64,000 nucleotides of DNA from Lachnospiraceae bacterium (GTDB lineage: Bacteria > Bacillota > Clostridia > Lachnospirales > Lachnospiraceae). The DNA lies in NCBI GenBank assembly GCA_031272185.1, contig JAISUG010000069.1:1-64000 (forward strand). The letters run 5' to 3'. Positions 1 through 9,744 of the stretch are shown one piece after another. The notes beneath the pieces were generated by a model. The model saw only the letters and a list, made by a program, of their open reading frames with translations. It did no database searches and was not told the DNA's origin. The number at the start of each line of letters is the position of its first letter. Position 1 is the stretch's first letter. Both the position numbers and the translations under genes were made by a program.

Positions 1-251
1 TTGTTGAGCTTGACTGCGCCCCAACTGCCGGGCGCGGCCTGTCGGAATGTGTCCTGTATATCGCCTACGTCATAGAGCTCGCACATCAGCAGGAACTGCT
101 CCACGCTCGGTGAACTCACGCCGCTCTCCCAGTGTGAGACGGTCTTGAATATGCAGTGCTTCCCGCCGTGGCTCGATATGTACTCGGCGACCTGATCCTG
201 GGTGTATCCCTTGCGCTTCCTCAAGTCCTTCAAGACAGCACCAAACCCCAT
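1..251 (-). CDS. XRE-family HTH regulator, N-terminal part (runs off left edge)
   Basis: The reverse strand opens with ATG at 251 and stays open to the window edge, giving 83 residues beginning MGFGAVLKDLRKRKGYTQDQ. This is the Cro/C1-type helix-turn-helix pattern (LRKRKGYTQDQVAEYI, then VSHWESG and PSVEQFLLMCELYDV), so it should bind DNA as a repressor or activator. A GGGAGGGG ribosome site lies about 8 bases upstream, and a consensus promoter sits about 40 bases before the start. The C-terminus is outside the window, so any sensor domain is unknown. The family call is secure; its targets are not. Confidence 0.85.
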   Translation of the reverse strand, partial: MGFGAVLKDLRKRKGYTQDQVAEYISSHGGKHCIFKTVSHWESGVSSPSVEQFLLMCELYDVGDIQDTFRQAAPGSWGAVKLN

Positions 252-296
252 CACGAAGCCCCCTCCCTGCAATCACCCAAACCGCCCCATGCAGCG

Positions 297-325
297 AGTA
301 TACCCCATCACGCCCACTTTGTCAA
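297..325 (-). promoter_or_regulatory. Sigma-A promoter of the XRE regulator
   Basis: On the minus strand: TTGACA (320-325), a 17-base spacer, then TATACT (297-302). The predicted transcript starts near 290, leaving a leader of about 40 bases before the ATG at 251. The rest of 252-499 shows no gene. Confidence 0.75.
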
Positions 326-499
326 TATAATATCTCTTATTTTGCGATTATATATCCGGCATGACTCAGATTGTGCGATTTGCGAAACGCCCTGCGATGC
401 CGCCTGGAACGATGCCACCTGGAACGACGCCCCCGTCAGTATGAACCTATCACCGTGGACCAAGCAGCGCGCCCAGCGCCGGCAATGCTGTCTGCATCT

Positions 500-2731
500 T
501 TACTGTGTTATGGTCCTGCCACCGCCCCCCGCATGCCTTTTGAACATGCCGGATATCAGCAGACCGGCTACAAATAGGAGCAGCAACCCACCGCATGCGG
601 CCCCGCAGTAAAAGAGCATTTGCCGGTACTCGCCATACTGACGGATGGTTTCGGCCGCCAGCGGCACCGACTCCCCGGCTATATCAAACAACTGTTCCGA
701 GTTAACCGCCCGGTTAAGTGACCAATACCGCCATACCACAAAACCGGTCGCCCCGGCGGCTGCCACCAAAAGCAGCGCGGTTACGTTGCGTATCAGCGCG
801 GCTACCGCATATCCGCGGGAGGTGCGCCTGTTCCTGCCATAGATGCGTGTAAACACCGCCACACATATCAACAGCGCCACTCCTGCCAGAAATGACCCGA
901 TGAGCACCCCGAACCCTTGCCATACGGACCTGGCCCTTTGCCATACGGACCTGGCCCTTTGCCACATCTGTCCGGCTATGCCCCCGGCCCCCGCACCGGT
1001 CCCACCAGGCGCAGCCCCACCGGACACAGCATCGCCGCCACCCACTGCCATACCAACCCCGGCCCCGCCTGACACAACATCGCCGTCTCCGCCGCCACCG
1101 GCAGCCGACGCATAAGCCCCTGCCGCCCCGGGTTTCGCCCTGTATATGACGACGATCTGGCTGGACACATTCCCGGCCGGGTCCCGGGCATTGACCAGGA
1201 ATGTGTTTTCGCCCTCCGAGAGCGTCAGCATATAGACAAACGTCCCATCGCCATGAATGGGCACCCCTACACCGTCCACGCTCACCACGCAGTCCGGGTC
1301 CGTGGCGCCCGCCAGCTCGAATGTCTCGCTGTCTACGGACAGCGCCACGTCATGCTCCGGCAGGAGCAGCGTGGGCGCGGAGGTGTCCACGCTCACCCTG
1401 GCCCTGCAAACGAAAACCGTGTCGGGATCGGACAATGTGTATCTGATGGTGATTTCGTTGTCGAACTCATCCAGGCTAACGGAGAAACTCCCCGTACCCT
1501 CCGGAAAGATATCCTGGGTGTTGTCACCCACGGTGACACTTGCAGCGATGCGCGCAGGCGTCGTGTACTCCACCATCACCTGTTTCTGGGAGACTACGCC
1601 CTCGGTGGCCACATGGAAATCCACGCCGTTGTCGATGGAGATTTCTTTCCGGAGTGTCTCCGAAACATCGCCGCCGCGTTCGTACGAGAGCTCCACCACG
1701 ATGCCCAGTGCATCCTCTGGGAACGAGACTTCGTTCCTGGTGACATCAGATGAAAAGGCGTTGGCATAGACGGGTTGCGCAGCATTTGCGACATCGAACA
1801 CGCCAAGGATATATTCGTCACACCTGACCGTGTGCCGCCCCCAGTCCACTGTGACTATATGCCTATCCAAATCCACTTCACAAAGGAAACCCGCCATCGC
1901 TTCCGCAGCCTGTGCCCCGGCGATGGAAAACGCCTCTGCGGTCACTGCCTCGTCGCTTGCTTCCAGCCCATACTCCGCCCGCCAGGCATCGAGATAAAAC
2001 CGATACCCATCATAAGACTTCAGGTCGCCCAGGGAAATGCGCACCGTCTCCTGCCGGTTCAGGGCGGCGCTGCCCCGTTTAAGCTCCCTCTTCCCGCTGA
2101 CGGCGCCGCCCTCATCCACCGTGACGGCATACAGTATGTAATCGTAGCTCCCCTCCACATCAGCATCTACCCGGAAAGTCACATTGGTTTGTGTCTGACC
2201 ACCGGCTAAAGCTTCAAATGCAAACTCTGCGATGCGGATGGCACGGGCATATGGGGCCCAGTTCACATCCAGGTTCACATTGGATTTCTTGTCGTATGCC
2301 ATCTGCCACTGCCCCGCCATGGCATCCGGGATATAGTAGCACACAGCCCCGTCACCGATCTGTGCAATCAGGTCGCCGGGTTCATAGACCGTGCCATCGG
2401 GTGCTATGAAAGTGATGGTGGGCTCCTCGGTGTCATAGTATATCGACACGGCCATGTTGGCGCTCTCCGTCAGGTCAAATATGTCCGTGACGCGCTGGGC
2501 GGCGCCTGCCGGAAACGCCCCCGCCACCAGCCAGATACACAGCGCCAGCGCAGCCACCAAACACATGGCGCCGCGGCGCATCCCATGCCTTGGCGCAACT
2601 TGCGATGGTATATGTCGCCCAATACGCCCGGATGCAACACCCAGCCCCCAATCATTAGTGCCTCCACGCCCGTATGACGCGCCCATCCCCCAATCCATGG
2701 GTCCCTCACACCCATCGTGTGCAAAGGTCAT
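500..2731 (-). CDS. Predicted exported surface protein with Ig-like domain and C-terminal membrane helices
   Basis: 743 residues from the ATG at 2731, chosen because TAAGGAATAT directly precedes it; this places the stop of the upstream VWA gene inside its ribosome site, as expected for coupled translation. A Met at 2581 (MRRGAMCLVAALALC), just before the hydrophobic signal segment ending AGAFPAGAA, is an alternative start. The long middle is beta-rich, with an Ig/glucodextranase-B-like module at about 465-545 (ENTFLVNARDPAGNVSS pattern). A Gly/Ala/Ser-rich stretch follows, then a direct repeat WQRARSVWQRARSVWQ, and three hydrophobic helices near the C-terminus. It is probably envelope-anchored and works with the upstream VWA protein. 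No enzymatic motif was seen. Confidence 0.7.
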   Translation of the reverse strand: MTFAHDGCEGPMDWGMGASYGRGGTNDWGLGVASGRIGRHIPSQVAPRHGMRRGAMCLVAALALCIWLVAGAFPAGAAQRVTDIFDLTESANMAVSIYYDTEEPTITFIAPDGTVYEPGDLIAQIGDGAVCYYIPDAMAGQWQMAYDKKSNVNLDVNWAPYARAIRIAEFAFEALAGGQTQTNVTFRVDADVEGSYDYILYAVTVDEGGAVSGKRELKRGSAALNRQETVRISLGDLKSYDGYRFYLDAWRAEYGLEASDEAVTAEAFSIAGAQAAEAMAGFLCEVDLDRHIVTVDWGRHTVRCDEYILGVFDVANAAQPVYANAFSSDVTRNEVSFPEDALGIVVELSYERGGDVSETLRKEISIDNGVDFHVATEGVVSQKQVMVEYTTPARIAASVTVGDNTQDIFPEGTGSFSVSLDEFDNEITIRYTLSDPDTVFVCRARVSVDTSAPTLLLPEHDVALSVDSETFELAGATDPDCVVSVDGVGVPIHGDGTFVYMLTLSEGENTFLVNARDPAGNVSSQIVVIYRAKPGAAGAYASAAGGGGDGDVVSGGAGVGMAVGGGDAVSGGAAPGGTGAGAGGIAGQMWQRARSVWQRARSVWQGFGVLIGSFLAGVALLICVAVFTRIYGRNRRTSRGYAVAALIRNVTALLLVAAAGATGFVVWRYWSLNRAVNSEQLFDIAGESVPLAAETIRQYGEYRQMLFYCGAACGGLLLLFVAGLLISGMFKRHAGGGGRTITQ

Positions 2732-2738
2732 ATATTCC

Positions 2739-5700
2739 TTACAATGATTTGCTGCCCGCATCGCCGCCCCTCCGTTTGGACCATGATATATAGAATACAT
2801 CCGTGCCGCTGCTGGCTTTCAGGCAGAAAATGGTGTCGCCGTCATGTGTGTCCTGTATAGCGAACAGCGCCTTGCCCTGTTTGTGGAAGTCCTGTGTGAA
2901 AATCCACCACTTGACCGCAAGATCGATGTTCCCCTCCACGCCGGGGATCACCAGCACACGGTCGGTCGCGGTCACTTCCAGCGCGCCTTGGAGCATCACG
3001 TCGCAGTTCGCGACATGTATCGCCGGACCCGCCTGCACCTTACCGGAAAACCCCCTCACCTGTTCATCATCCATGCCCAGCAGCACGTTGGTGTAATCGA
3101 ACCGCCCCATTTCCACCTTCACCCCTCCCAGCTCGATGTATTTGAGCAGCTTGAATGTGGTGGATGCCTTGAAGTAATAGTCCTGCAGCCCGAAGCTCAG
3201 CTCGGCGTCGTCCGCCATCACTACGCCGAAATCCGCCATGTCGCCCATGAAACCCCCGATCCCCGGCAGGAGCGAGCTTAGCTTGTATGCACTTACGTCG
3301 AACCCCCCGGTCAACGTGGGGTTGCTTTCGGTCATCCCTTTCACCCCGACCTTGAAATCGCTGAAAGTCAGGTCGATGGGGCTGCCTCTCAGCGGCACGT
3401 CCACATCGGCATAGAGCATCACCTCGTCCACCTTAAGCCCCGGTGAAGCCTTGTCGCCCCATTTCCATCCCGCTTTCACGCCGAACTGTGCCGTGTCGGT
3501 CATGCAGGGGACCGCCACCAGGAATTTGACCGAGAACATGTTTTCGTAGGTGTTGAGCTTGAGCTCCAGCTCCCCCAGGTTGGCAAACAGCGGGATGTTG
3601 CCCAAGCTGATGGGGCTTTTGGCCAGCAACCCCTTGCGGTTCCCGGACTGCAGGTCCATCTCCGCTATCAGGTCGATGGACTTGGCCCCGATGGCCCCGC
3701 CGATGTTAACCTCGAATGTGAACAGCCCCGTCCCTCTGAGTATCTCCTTTTGGAATGGCAGGTCCGTGTTGAACTCGTCGGCGTTTACCTCCATACGGTC
3801 CGGGTAGAGCTTCACCCCCGGCGTGCTAAGGGTCGCAAACCCCGTGAAGGAAATAACCGGCAAAGGCACCGCTTCCACCCGCAGCTCTCCCTGGGGCTTT
3901 TCCGGGTCGCCTGTGTTGAACAGGTACTCGTGGTAGAGCGTCACCCGGGTAAATGCGGAGATGGCCACATCCCTGCCCTCAAACAGTGTCGCCAGCCCCT
4001 CGGCGGTGCCCGCATAGTAGTGCACGTACTCCTGGCCGGCGCTGGACATCACGATGCTCTGGCCCCTCAGGTCGCCGTCCAGGGTCACGTCCCCCCTGAA
4101 ACAGAGCCAGCCGTTCATGCGGACATACTGGGACAATGTGGTCTTCCCGCCCTCGGTCAGCTTGAAGTAGGAGGTGAAGACATAGTCGCCGAAAACCGTC
4201 TGTTTCTCGCTGCCCTGCACCGCCACCGTGAGGCCGCTAACCAGGACCGTCTTGAAACCGTTGAGCGAAACCCGCACGTCATAGGAGCCGCAGGCGATCC
4301 CGGCGGGGATCGTGACAGAGAGCGTCCCGGAGTCCACGTATTCGTATGCCAGGTGCTCGTAGTCGATGTTGCCGTCCAGCGTCAGGGTGAAGGCATCCTC
4401 GGGCAGGAAGCCCCACCCCTTGAAACTCAGCCGACGGCTGCGCTCGCTTTTAAATATGAGCTTCTCCTCGAACCCATACAGCGCCTTGTAGGGCATGAAA
4501 ACCACGGTGTCCGCTTGGCCGCCCCCCTGTGCCTCGCTTCCGTCCAGGGTGTACCAATACTCGTCGTAGGTATAGCTCTCGCCGTCGATGGAGACCCGCA
4601 GGTTGCGGCTGTTCTGGAATGTGTCCTCCGCCGTGAATGTGAGGCGGTAGCTGTTAAGGATCTGGGCGCGGATACCGTCGAAGAAATTCTCTATCTGCAC
4701 GGAATCCGAAGCATAGACATATTTGCCGCCGGTGCTCCCCGCCAGCTCGTTTAGGTAGTCCCCCGCAGCACCGCTGCCCAGCCCCAGGGAATACATGGTC
4801 ACGCCCTTGGTGCGGTAGGGCAGGCCCACGTTCGCCTTGATGTCATCATAGTATGCGGGGCTGTTGTCCTCCCCGTCGGACAGCAGGATCACGCAGTTGA
4901 TCTCGCCCGCCCGGGGCGTAAAATACCCCAGCGCCTCCTGTACCGCCCCGTACATGTCGGTCCCGCCGCCGGATCTTAATGCGCTTGCGGCCGCAGACAG
5001 CTCGTCATGGGGCGTACCGAAATCCCAAACACCTGTGACGGAGCTGTTGAAAGTGACCAGGGCCACGCTTTCGATGGGATCCGAGGTTTCCACGAAGAGC
5101 CGCACCGCTTCCCGCAGGTCTGCGATGGGTGTCCCATCCATGCTCCCCGACACATCCGCGCAGATCAGGATATTCGCTTTGGAATAGTTCACTTTTTCCA
5201 ATGTGAACCTGCCGATGTCTATCTCGCAGTCAGTCACTTTCAGAAGGGATTTCAGCTCGGTCAGCGAATCGGACACATCCCCGCTGATGTTGATGTCCGC
5301 TGTAACGGTGTCAAATGCCGAGACGTCCACGCCGGTGATGTTGATGGCCATGCGCTTCTGGCTCACGTAAGTATTGAACTTCTGGTCAAAATCCGTGGCG
5401 CCGCCTGCTTCCTCCTCGCCCGCCACCAAACCCGAAGCGCTTCCCGAGCCCGAGCCGCTGCCCGAGCCCGAGCCAGAACCGCCGCCGGAGGCCGCCCCAC
5501 CGCTGCCGGACCCGGAAGATGTGCCGCCGCTGCCCGATTCGGACCCTCCCGGCGCCGACCCGGAACCATCCGACAAGGGTTCCCGCAGTTCGTCGGACAT
5601 CTGCACGGTCAGGGTATTGGACAGTATCCTTTCTGTATACACGGCGACGTCTTTCAGCCGCTCAGGGGAGTCCTTGTCGGCGATGATGCCGATGATCTCG

Positions 5701-6869
5701 TACATGGGCACGGTGTACAGGGCATCGTCGCAGTCGCCTACGGTGTTCATGGATTTGTCCAGATACTCGGTGGATTTCGCAGTGTTGCCCATGAAGTGCT
5801 CGGTCTTTGACAGCTGTAGGTATACTTTTGACTTGTCGTAGGCAAACGGGCTCGCCGCGTAATCGGCCAGGGCCGTCTCTATCTTCACGATGGCGGGGTT
5901 ATCCATGAATGCCTTGAGGGACTGGATCAATGCCCTGGCGGCGTTCCTGCGCGCGCGGGGTTTGTCACCATATGTGTCTTTGTATACCGTCTCCAGCGCA
6001 GCGACCACGGCCCGGTAGTCCGTCAGGTCCCCGCCACGCCAATCTGCGGAAAAATACGACGGCCGGACATACCCGTTCATATATAGCTCAGACACGATCA
6101 GGAGTTCATTGTAATCGGCGTGGTCGTCCACGCTTTCCGCGATCCCCTGGAAATCCTGCGCCAGCAGCTGCAGTTTCAGCCGCGCGATGCGCAGGGGCGA
6201 GAGCATAAGCAGCTCCGGGAGGGCTGCATAGGCGCCCTCTATACGCTTCAGGGCTTTACCCGCTTCGGGCTCGTTTGCTTCACCGGTTTCCAGGTACAGG
6301 GCATATGCCTCCTGGGCATAGGCGGCAGCCCGCGCCGCCCTGCTGTAATAATCAGTATCCCCGGAATCATACCGGTCCAGCTCATCCCCCACGGCCTTCC
6401 TGACGGCCTTGATGGCCTTGGCAGTGTTCGCATCTTCGGGGTCGTGGAAGTCCTCGATGGACTCCATGGCAGGCTGCTCGGCGAGGGACGCAGGGAGCTT
6501 TCCATACAGTGCCTTGGCGGGCAATGTCTTCCCGGAGAGCAGGAGCACCCTCGCCAGTGCCAGTGTGTCATCCATGCCATAGCCGCCGTCGGTCTTTTCC
6601 GCCTTCAGCGCATCGGCGGCGGCCTCATAGGCGCCCTCGGACATCAACTGGTAAGCGAAGCGCAGGTGGTCCGGCCAGGCCGGGGCTGCCGCCCTATCCC
6701 CCATGACCCGGGGGATCCCCATGATGCACCCCGCGACAGGCACTGCGGCGCACAGCACGGCCATCACGATGTTCCTGGCCCTGTGCCTCTTCCCAAACAC
6801 AGACCACAAGACGAACAACAGCGTGACAGGCACAAAACCTATGGCAGCCTGTATGTAAACATTGTCCAT
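2739..6869 (-). CDS. Large VWA-domain membrane-anchored protein
   Basis: 1376 residues. The start at 6869 is chosen because GGAGG lies 7 bases upstream; the in-frame ATG at 6890 overlaps the -10 box and cannot be used. A single N-terminal helix (about 5-25) anchors it. Next comes an alpha-helical TPR-like region (about 50-430), then a Gly/Ser-Gly linker (about 436-486). The von Willebrand A domain has a MIDAS motif DVSGS near residue 570 plus SGGGTDMYGA and LLSDGEDN, so it should bind a metal ion and a protein ligand. The C-terminal 600 residues are beta-rich and unassigned. It is first in an operon with the 743-residue surface protein. Extracellular assembly or adhesion is inferred, not shown. 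Confidence 0.8.
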   Translation of the reverse strand: MDNVYIQAAIGFVPVTLLFVLWSVFGKRHRARNIVMAVLCAAVPVAGCIMGIPRVMGDRAAAPAWPDHLRFAYQLMSEGAYEAAADALKAEKTDGGYGMDDTLALARVLLLSGKTLPAKALYGKLPASLAEQPAMESIEDFHDPEDANTAKAIKAVRKAVGDELDRYDSGDTDYYSRAARAAAYAQEAYALYLETGEANEPEAGKALKRIEGAYAALPELLMLSPLRIARLKLQLLAQDFQGIAESVDDHADYNELLIVSELYMNGYVRPSYFSADWRGGDLTDYRAVVAALETVYKDTYGDKPRARRNAARALIQSLKAFMDNPAIVKIETALADYAASPFAYDKSKVYLQLSKTEHFMGNTAKSTEYLDKSMNTVGDCDDALYTVPMYEIIGIIADKDSPERLKDVAVYTERILSNTLTVQMSDELREPLSDGSGSAPGGSESGSGGTSSGSGSGGAASGGGSGSGSGSGSGSGSASGLVAGEEEAGGATDFDQKFNTYVSQKRMAINITGVDVSAFDTVTADINISGDVSDSLTELKSLLKVTDCEIDIGRFTLEKVNYSKANILICADVSGSMDGTPIADLREAVRLFVETSDPIESVALVTFNSSVTGVWDFGTPHDELSAAASALRSGGGTDMYGAVQEALGYFTPRAGEINCVILLSDGEDNSPAYYDDIKANVGLPYRTKGVTMYSLGLGSGAAGDYLNELAGSTGGKYVYASDSVQIENFFDGIRAQILNSYRLTFTAEDTFQNSRNLRVSIDGESYTYDEYWYTLDGSEAQGGGQADTVVFMPYKALYGFEEKLIFKSERSRRLSFKGWGFLPEDAFTLTLDGNIDYEHLAYEYVDSGTLSVTIPAGIACGSYDVRVSLNGFKTVLVSGLTVAVQGSEKQTVFGDYVFTSYFKLTEGGKTTLSQYVRMNGWLCFRGDVTLDGDLRGQSIVMSSAGQEYVHYYAGTAEGLATLFEGRDVAISAFTRVTLYHEYLFNTGDPEKPQGELRVEAVPLPVISFTGFATLSTPGVKLYPDRMEVNADEFNTDLPFQKEILRGTGLFTFEVNIGGAIGAKSIDLIAEMDLQSGNRKGLLAKSPISLGNIPLFANLGELELKLNTYENMFSVKFLVAVPCMTDTAQFGVKAGWKWGDKASPGLKVDEVMLYADVDVPLRGSPIDLTFSDFKVGVKGMTESNPTLTGGFDVSAYKLSSLLPGIGGFMGDMADFGVVMADDAELSFGLQDYYFKASTTFKLLKYIELGGVKVEMGRFDYTNVLLGMDDEQVRGFSGKVQAGPAIHVANCDVMLQGALEVTATDRVLVIPGVEGNIDLAVKWWIFTQDFHKQGKALFAIQDTHDGDTIFCLKASSGTDVFYISWSKRRGGDAGSKSL

Positions 6870-6888
6870 GGCAACCTCCAATTCGTCC

Positions 6889-6917
6889 ATTATACGTCGG
6901 TATTTGCAAAAAGTCAA
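6889..6917 (-). promoter_or_regulatory. Sigma-A promoter of the VWA operon
   Basis: Minus strand: TTGACT (6912-6917), 17-base spacer, TATAAT (6889-6894). Predicted start near 6882, only about 13 bases before the ATG at 6869, so the leader is very short. Confidence 0.8.
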
Positions 6918-6962
6918 GGGGTTTTTCGAACTCATGTTTCCAGTTATTGGTTTGATAATGGA

Positions 6963-6991
6963 TTGACAACATGTGTGCAATCTGATATCCT
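6963..6991 (+). promoter_or_regulatory. Sigma-A promoter of the heparinase II/III-like gene
   Basis: TTGACA (6963-6968), 17-base spacer, TATCCT (6986-6991). Predicted start near 6998, about 25 bases before the ATG at 7023. It is divergent from the VWA promoter, with under 50 bases between the two -35 boxes. Confidence 0.7.
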
Positions 6992-7022
6992 GGGGAAAGA
7001 TACATGCCCAACAAGGGGCGCA

Positions 7023-9365
7023 ATGTGCAACCGAAAGGCACACCATATGCACGAAGGCACAGCCCGATCCCCATTTCATTTCCCATTCCCGGACATCGAC
7101 GACCGCCCGGCCTGGGATGGCCTGCCTACAGATGTGAAGGACGCACTGGTCGCGGATGCTGCCCGAACCCCCTACCCCACGCTCCTGGCCACCGACTACC
7201 TGGAATTTTCCCGCACGGGTGACAGGGGGCATTTCGAAGAGAAATATTTCCGCCGCCGCACCATGTTGGACGCCTTCGTGCTGGCGGAGTGCATATGCGA
7301 CGACGGGCGTTTCCTGGACGACATTGTCAATGGCCTGGCCCTCATCTGCGAAGAACCCGCCTGGCAGCTGCCCGCCCACAACTCCTACATACGCGACACG
7401 CCCCAGCTCCCACTCCCGGACGTCACCCGGCCGGTGATCGACCTCTTCGCCGCCGAAACCGGCGCCATCCTTGGCGTGGCCTGCCGCCTGCTAAAACCCA
7501 GGCTGGATGCCGTCAGCCCCATTATCCTGGACAATGTGGGGCACACATTGCGCAATCGCCTGGTTGGCCCCTACCTGGACACCCATTTCTGGTGGATGGG
7601 CGGCGGGGATGGCCCCATGAACAACTGGACCGCCTGGTGTACCCAGAACATCCTCATCACCGCGCTGTGCTTCCCCTGGGGGGAAAGCATGGCCCCGGAC
7701 GTGCTGCCCCGCATCCTCACCCAAGCCCGCGCCAGCCTGGGCTGCTTCCTGGACGAATACGGCGAGGATGGCTGCTGCGACGAGGGGGCCCTGTATTACC
7801 GCCATGCGGGGCTGTGCCTGTTCACATGCATGGAGCTGCTGGGGGCAGCTGCATCCTACGACGACCCCAAGATCCGCAACATCGCCGCATACATTCTCCA
7901 CGTCCACGCGGCGGGGCCATGGTATGTGAACTTCGCCGACTGCTCCCCCGTCCCCGGGCGGTGTGGTGTGCGTGAGTTCCTTTTTGGCAGGCGCACCGGG
8001 AACCCCGCGCTGATGGCATTCGCCGCTGAGGACTTTCGCCAGAGCGAAGACCGGCTCTGTACCTACGAGCACAGCCTGTACGACAGGCTGCTTACACTGT
8101 TTACCTACAATGAGATCATGGGTTACGCCGTCACCCTCCACGGCAGCGCTGCCTCCATGGGCCACGCCGTCACCGCCCACGCAGGCACCGCCCACAAACC
8201 CGATGCGGGCTTACCGATCGCCGAACCCACCGATGACCCGACCTGCGCCGCCCACCCCGACATCTTCTACCCCAGCACGGGCCTGCTCATCACCCGGGAC
8301 GCGCGCCTGCTGCTGGCCGTGAAAGCCGGGGACAATGCCGACAGCCACAACCACAACGACGTGGGCAGCTTCATCGTGTACAAGGACGGCCGCCCCCTTT
8401 TCATCGACGTGGGCGTGGAAACCTACACGAAAAAGACATTCTCCCCACAAAGGTACGGGATCTGGACCATGCAGTCCCAGTACCACAACCTGCCCACCAT
8501 CCGGGGCTGCATGCAGCGCGACGGCGGATCATTCCGGGCCACCGGGGTCACATGGACCCTGGGCGGGAAAACCGGCGCCGCCACTTTGGAAGCAAATGGC
8601 CAAAGGGCGGCAAGAGAACATAACCGTGACGACGACGAAAGGCAAAATGCCCCTGAAAGGTGTCTGGTATGGGGTATGGAAATGGAAATCGCCACCGCAT
8701 ATGATTTCACCGGAACCGCCGGCCACGACGGCACTTTGCCCGGGATGCCCCCACCTGTCACCTACCGCCGCAAAGCCATGCTATTCAAAGATGCGGCTGC
8801 GGGCTGCCCCGCAGCGCTTTGCAAAGGCACACCCCCCGGCCATGGCCTGGTCCCGGCAGGCGATCCGGCACCCGAACCCGCCGCCGGGCCGACCAGCCAC
8901 ATCACAGTGCCGGAGGACGGGTTGGAGGAGGAAGGATGTGCGCCAGAATCCGCTGCCGGACCGACCGGCCACATCCTCATCGAGGACCGCTTCAGCGCCA
9001 CCGCCTTCCCCTTGACGCTGAACCTCATGACCTACGAAAAGCCGGTGTTTGCCGGGAACCGCCTGCACATAGGTGACCTGGGGGTGTGCGAGGTAAGCAA
9101 ACTGTATGAGAGCGACTTCGCACCCTGCATCAACACCGACACACTTTTACCTGCCACACATACTGCGGCGTCGCAACCGACCGTTCCCAAGACCCCCGTC
9201 GGCCCTGCAGCGCAGCCATCGCCCGCCGCCGCACCCCCCACCGTCACCATCGAGGCCATCCCCATCACGGACGCCAGGTTGGGGCAGGCGTGGAAACATG
9301 ACATCTACCGCACCATCATCACGCCCGACGCCCATTGCCGGGGGATCCGGCTGGAGATATGGTGA
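7023..9365 (+). CDS. Heparinase II/III-family protein
   Basis: 780 residues from the ATG at 7023 (AAGGGG 4 bases upstream; ATG 7047 is an alternative). The N-terminal half is helical with MNNWTAWCTQN, typical of the alpha/alpha-toroid of polysaccharide lyases. The diagnostic family motif HNHNDVGSFIVYKDG sits near residue 441 and is followed by FIDVGVETYTKK. The expected activity is beta-elimination of uronic-acid glycans. No signal peptide is seen, so it is likely cytoplasmic and would act on imported oligosaccharides, though no sugar transporter is nearby. It is longer than usual because of Ala/Pro/His-rich insertions, including a duplicated AAGPT[SG]HI segment around residues 620-655. Substrate is not predictable. 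Confidence 0.85.
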   Translation: MCNRKAHHMHEGTARSPFHFPFPDIDDRPAWDGLPTDVKDALVADAARTPYPTLLATDYLEFSRTGDRGHFEEKYFRRRTMLDAFVLAECICDDGRFLDDIVNGLALICEEPAWQLPAHNSYIRDTPQLPLPDVTRPVIDLFAAETGAILGVACRLLKPRLDAVSPIILDNVGHTLRNRLVGPYLDTHFWWMGGGDGPMNNWTAWCTQNILITALCFPWGESMAPDVLPRILTQARASLGCFLDEYGEDGCCDEGALYYRHAGLCLFTCMELLGAAASYDDPKIRNIAAYILHVHAAGPWYVNFADCSPVPGRCGVREFLFGRRTGNPALMAFAAEDFRQSEDRLCTYEHSLYDRLLTLFTYNEIMGYAVTLHGSAASMGHAVTAHAGTAHKPDAGLPIAEPTDDPTCAAHPDIFYPSTGLLITRDARLLLAVKAGDNADSHNHNDVGSFIVYKDGRPLFIDVGVETYTKKTFSPQRYGIWTMQSQYHNLPTIRGCMQRDGGSFRATGVTWTLGGKTGAATLEANGQRAAREHNRDDDERQNAPERCLVWGMEMEIATAYDFTGTAGHDGTLPGMPPPVTYRRKAMLFKDAAAGCPAALCKGTPPGHGLVPAGDPAPEPAAGPTSHITVPEDGLEEEGCAPESAAGPTGHILIEDRFSATAFPLTLNLMTYEKPVFAGNRLHIGDLGVCEVSKLYESDFAPCINTDTLLPATHTAASQPTVPKTPVGPAAQPSPAAAPPTVTIEAIPITDARLGQAWKHDIYRTIITPDAHCRGIRLEIW

Positions 9366-9733
9366 CACCGCCACAAACCACCGTCCATCGATCGCCTGCC
9401 GCCTTGCAGGGCAGGGACACAACCAAAAAGGAGCGACCCACGACCGAAGAACAGCTTCAAAAACAGGCAAAGAAAAAAATCGGCCGCACAGTGCTTGCCT
9501 TCGAAAAGCACAACCCAGCGGCAGATGTCGTCCGCTGCCCCAGGGGGCGTTCCGACATCCGGCGCCGGCTGGATGCATATGCCAGGGCTGCGGTCTATCT
9601 GCCCTTTAGGGACACGATCATTTATGATTCTTTGTTCGGTATCATGCCCATCAGTTTCGGGCCGGGGATGCAAGAGAATATCAGGCAATGGAAAAAAGAA
9701 GCGGAGCAATTCCCCCTCATCACCAGCCTGTAG
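9359..9733 (+). CDS. Hypothetical protein, 124 aa, overlapping the lyase gene
   Basis: The start ATG at 9359 overlaps the preceding stop (ATGGTGA) with GGAG just upstream, a classic coupled-translation arrangement. The first 30 residues are low complexity. The rest is charged and helical (EEQLQKQAKKKIGRTVLAFEKH), followed by PFRDTIIYDSLFGIMP. No signal peptide, membrane helix or known family is recognised. It may be a genuine partner of the lyase or a remnant of a longer gene. Confidence 0.5.
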   Translation: MVTPPQTTVHRSPAALQGRDTTKKERPTTEEQLQKQAKKKIGRTVLAFEKHNPAADVVRCPRGRSDIRRRLDAYARAAVYLPFRDTIIYDSLFGIMPISFGPGMQENIRQWKKEAEQFPLITSL

Positions 9734-9744
9734 GGGGAAAAGCG

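Noticed and set aside
6120..7022. Longer N-terminus for the heparinase-like protein
   Set aside because: It is antisense to the VWA gene and crosses the predicted promoter; the family part begins after 7023.
2739..7379. Longer start (1546 aa) for the VWA protein
   Set aside because: The extra N-terminus crosses the divergent promoters and lies antisense to the heparinase-like gene; the ATG at 6869 has the ribosome site and begins at the membrane helix.
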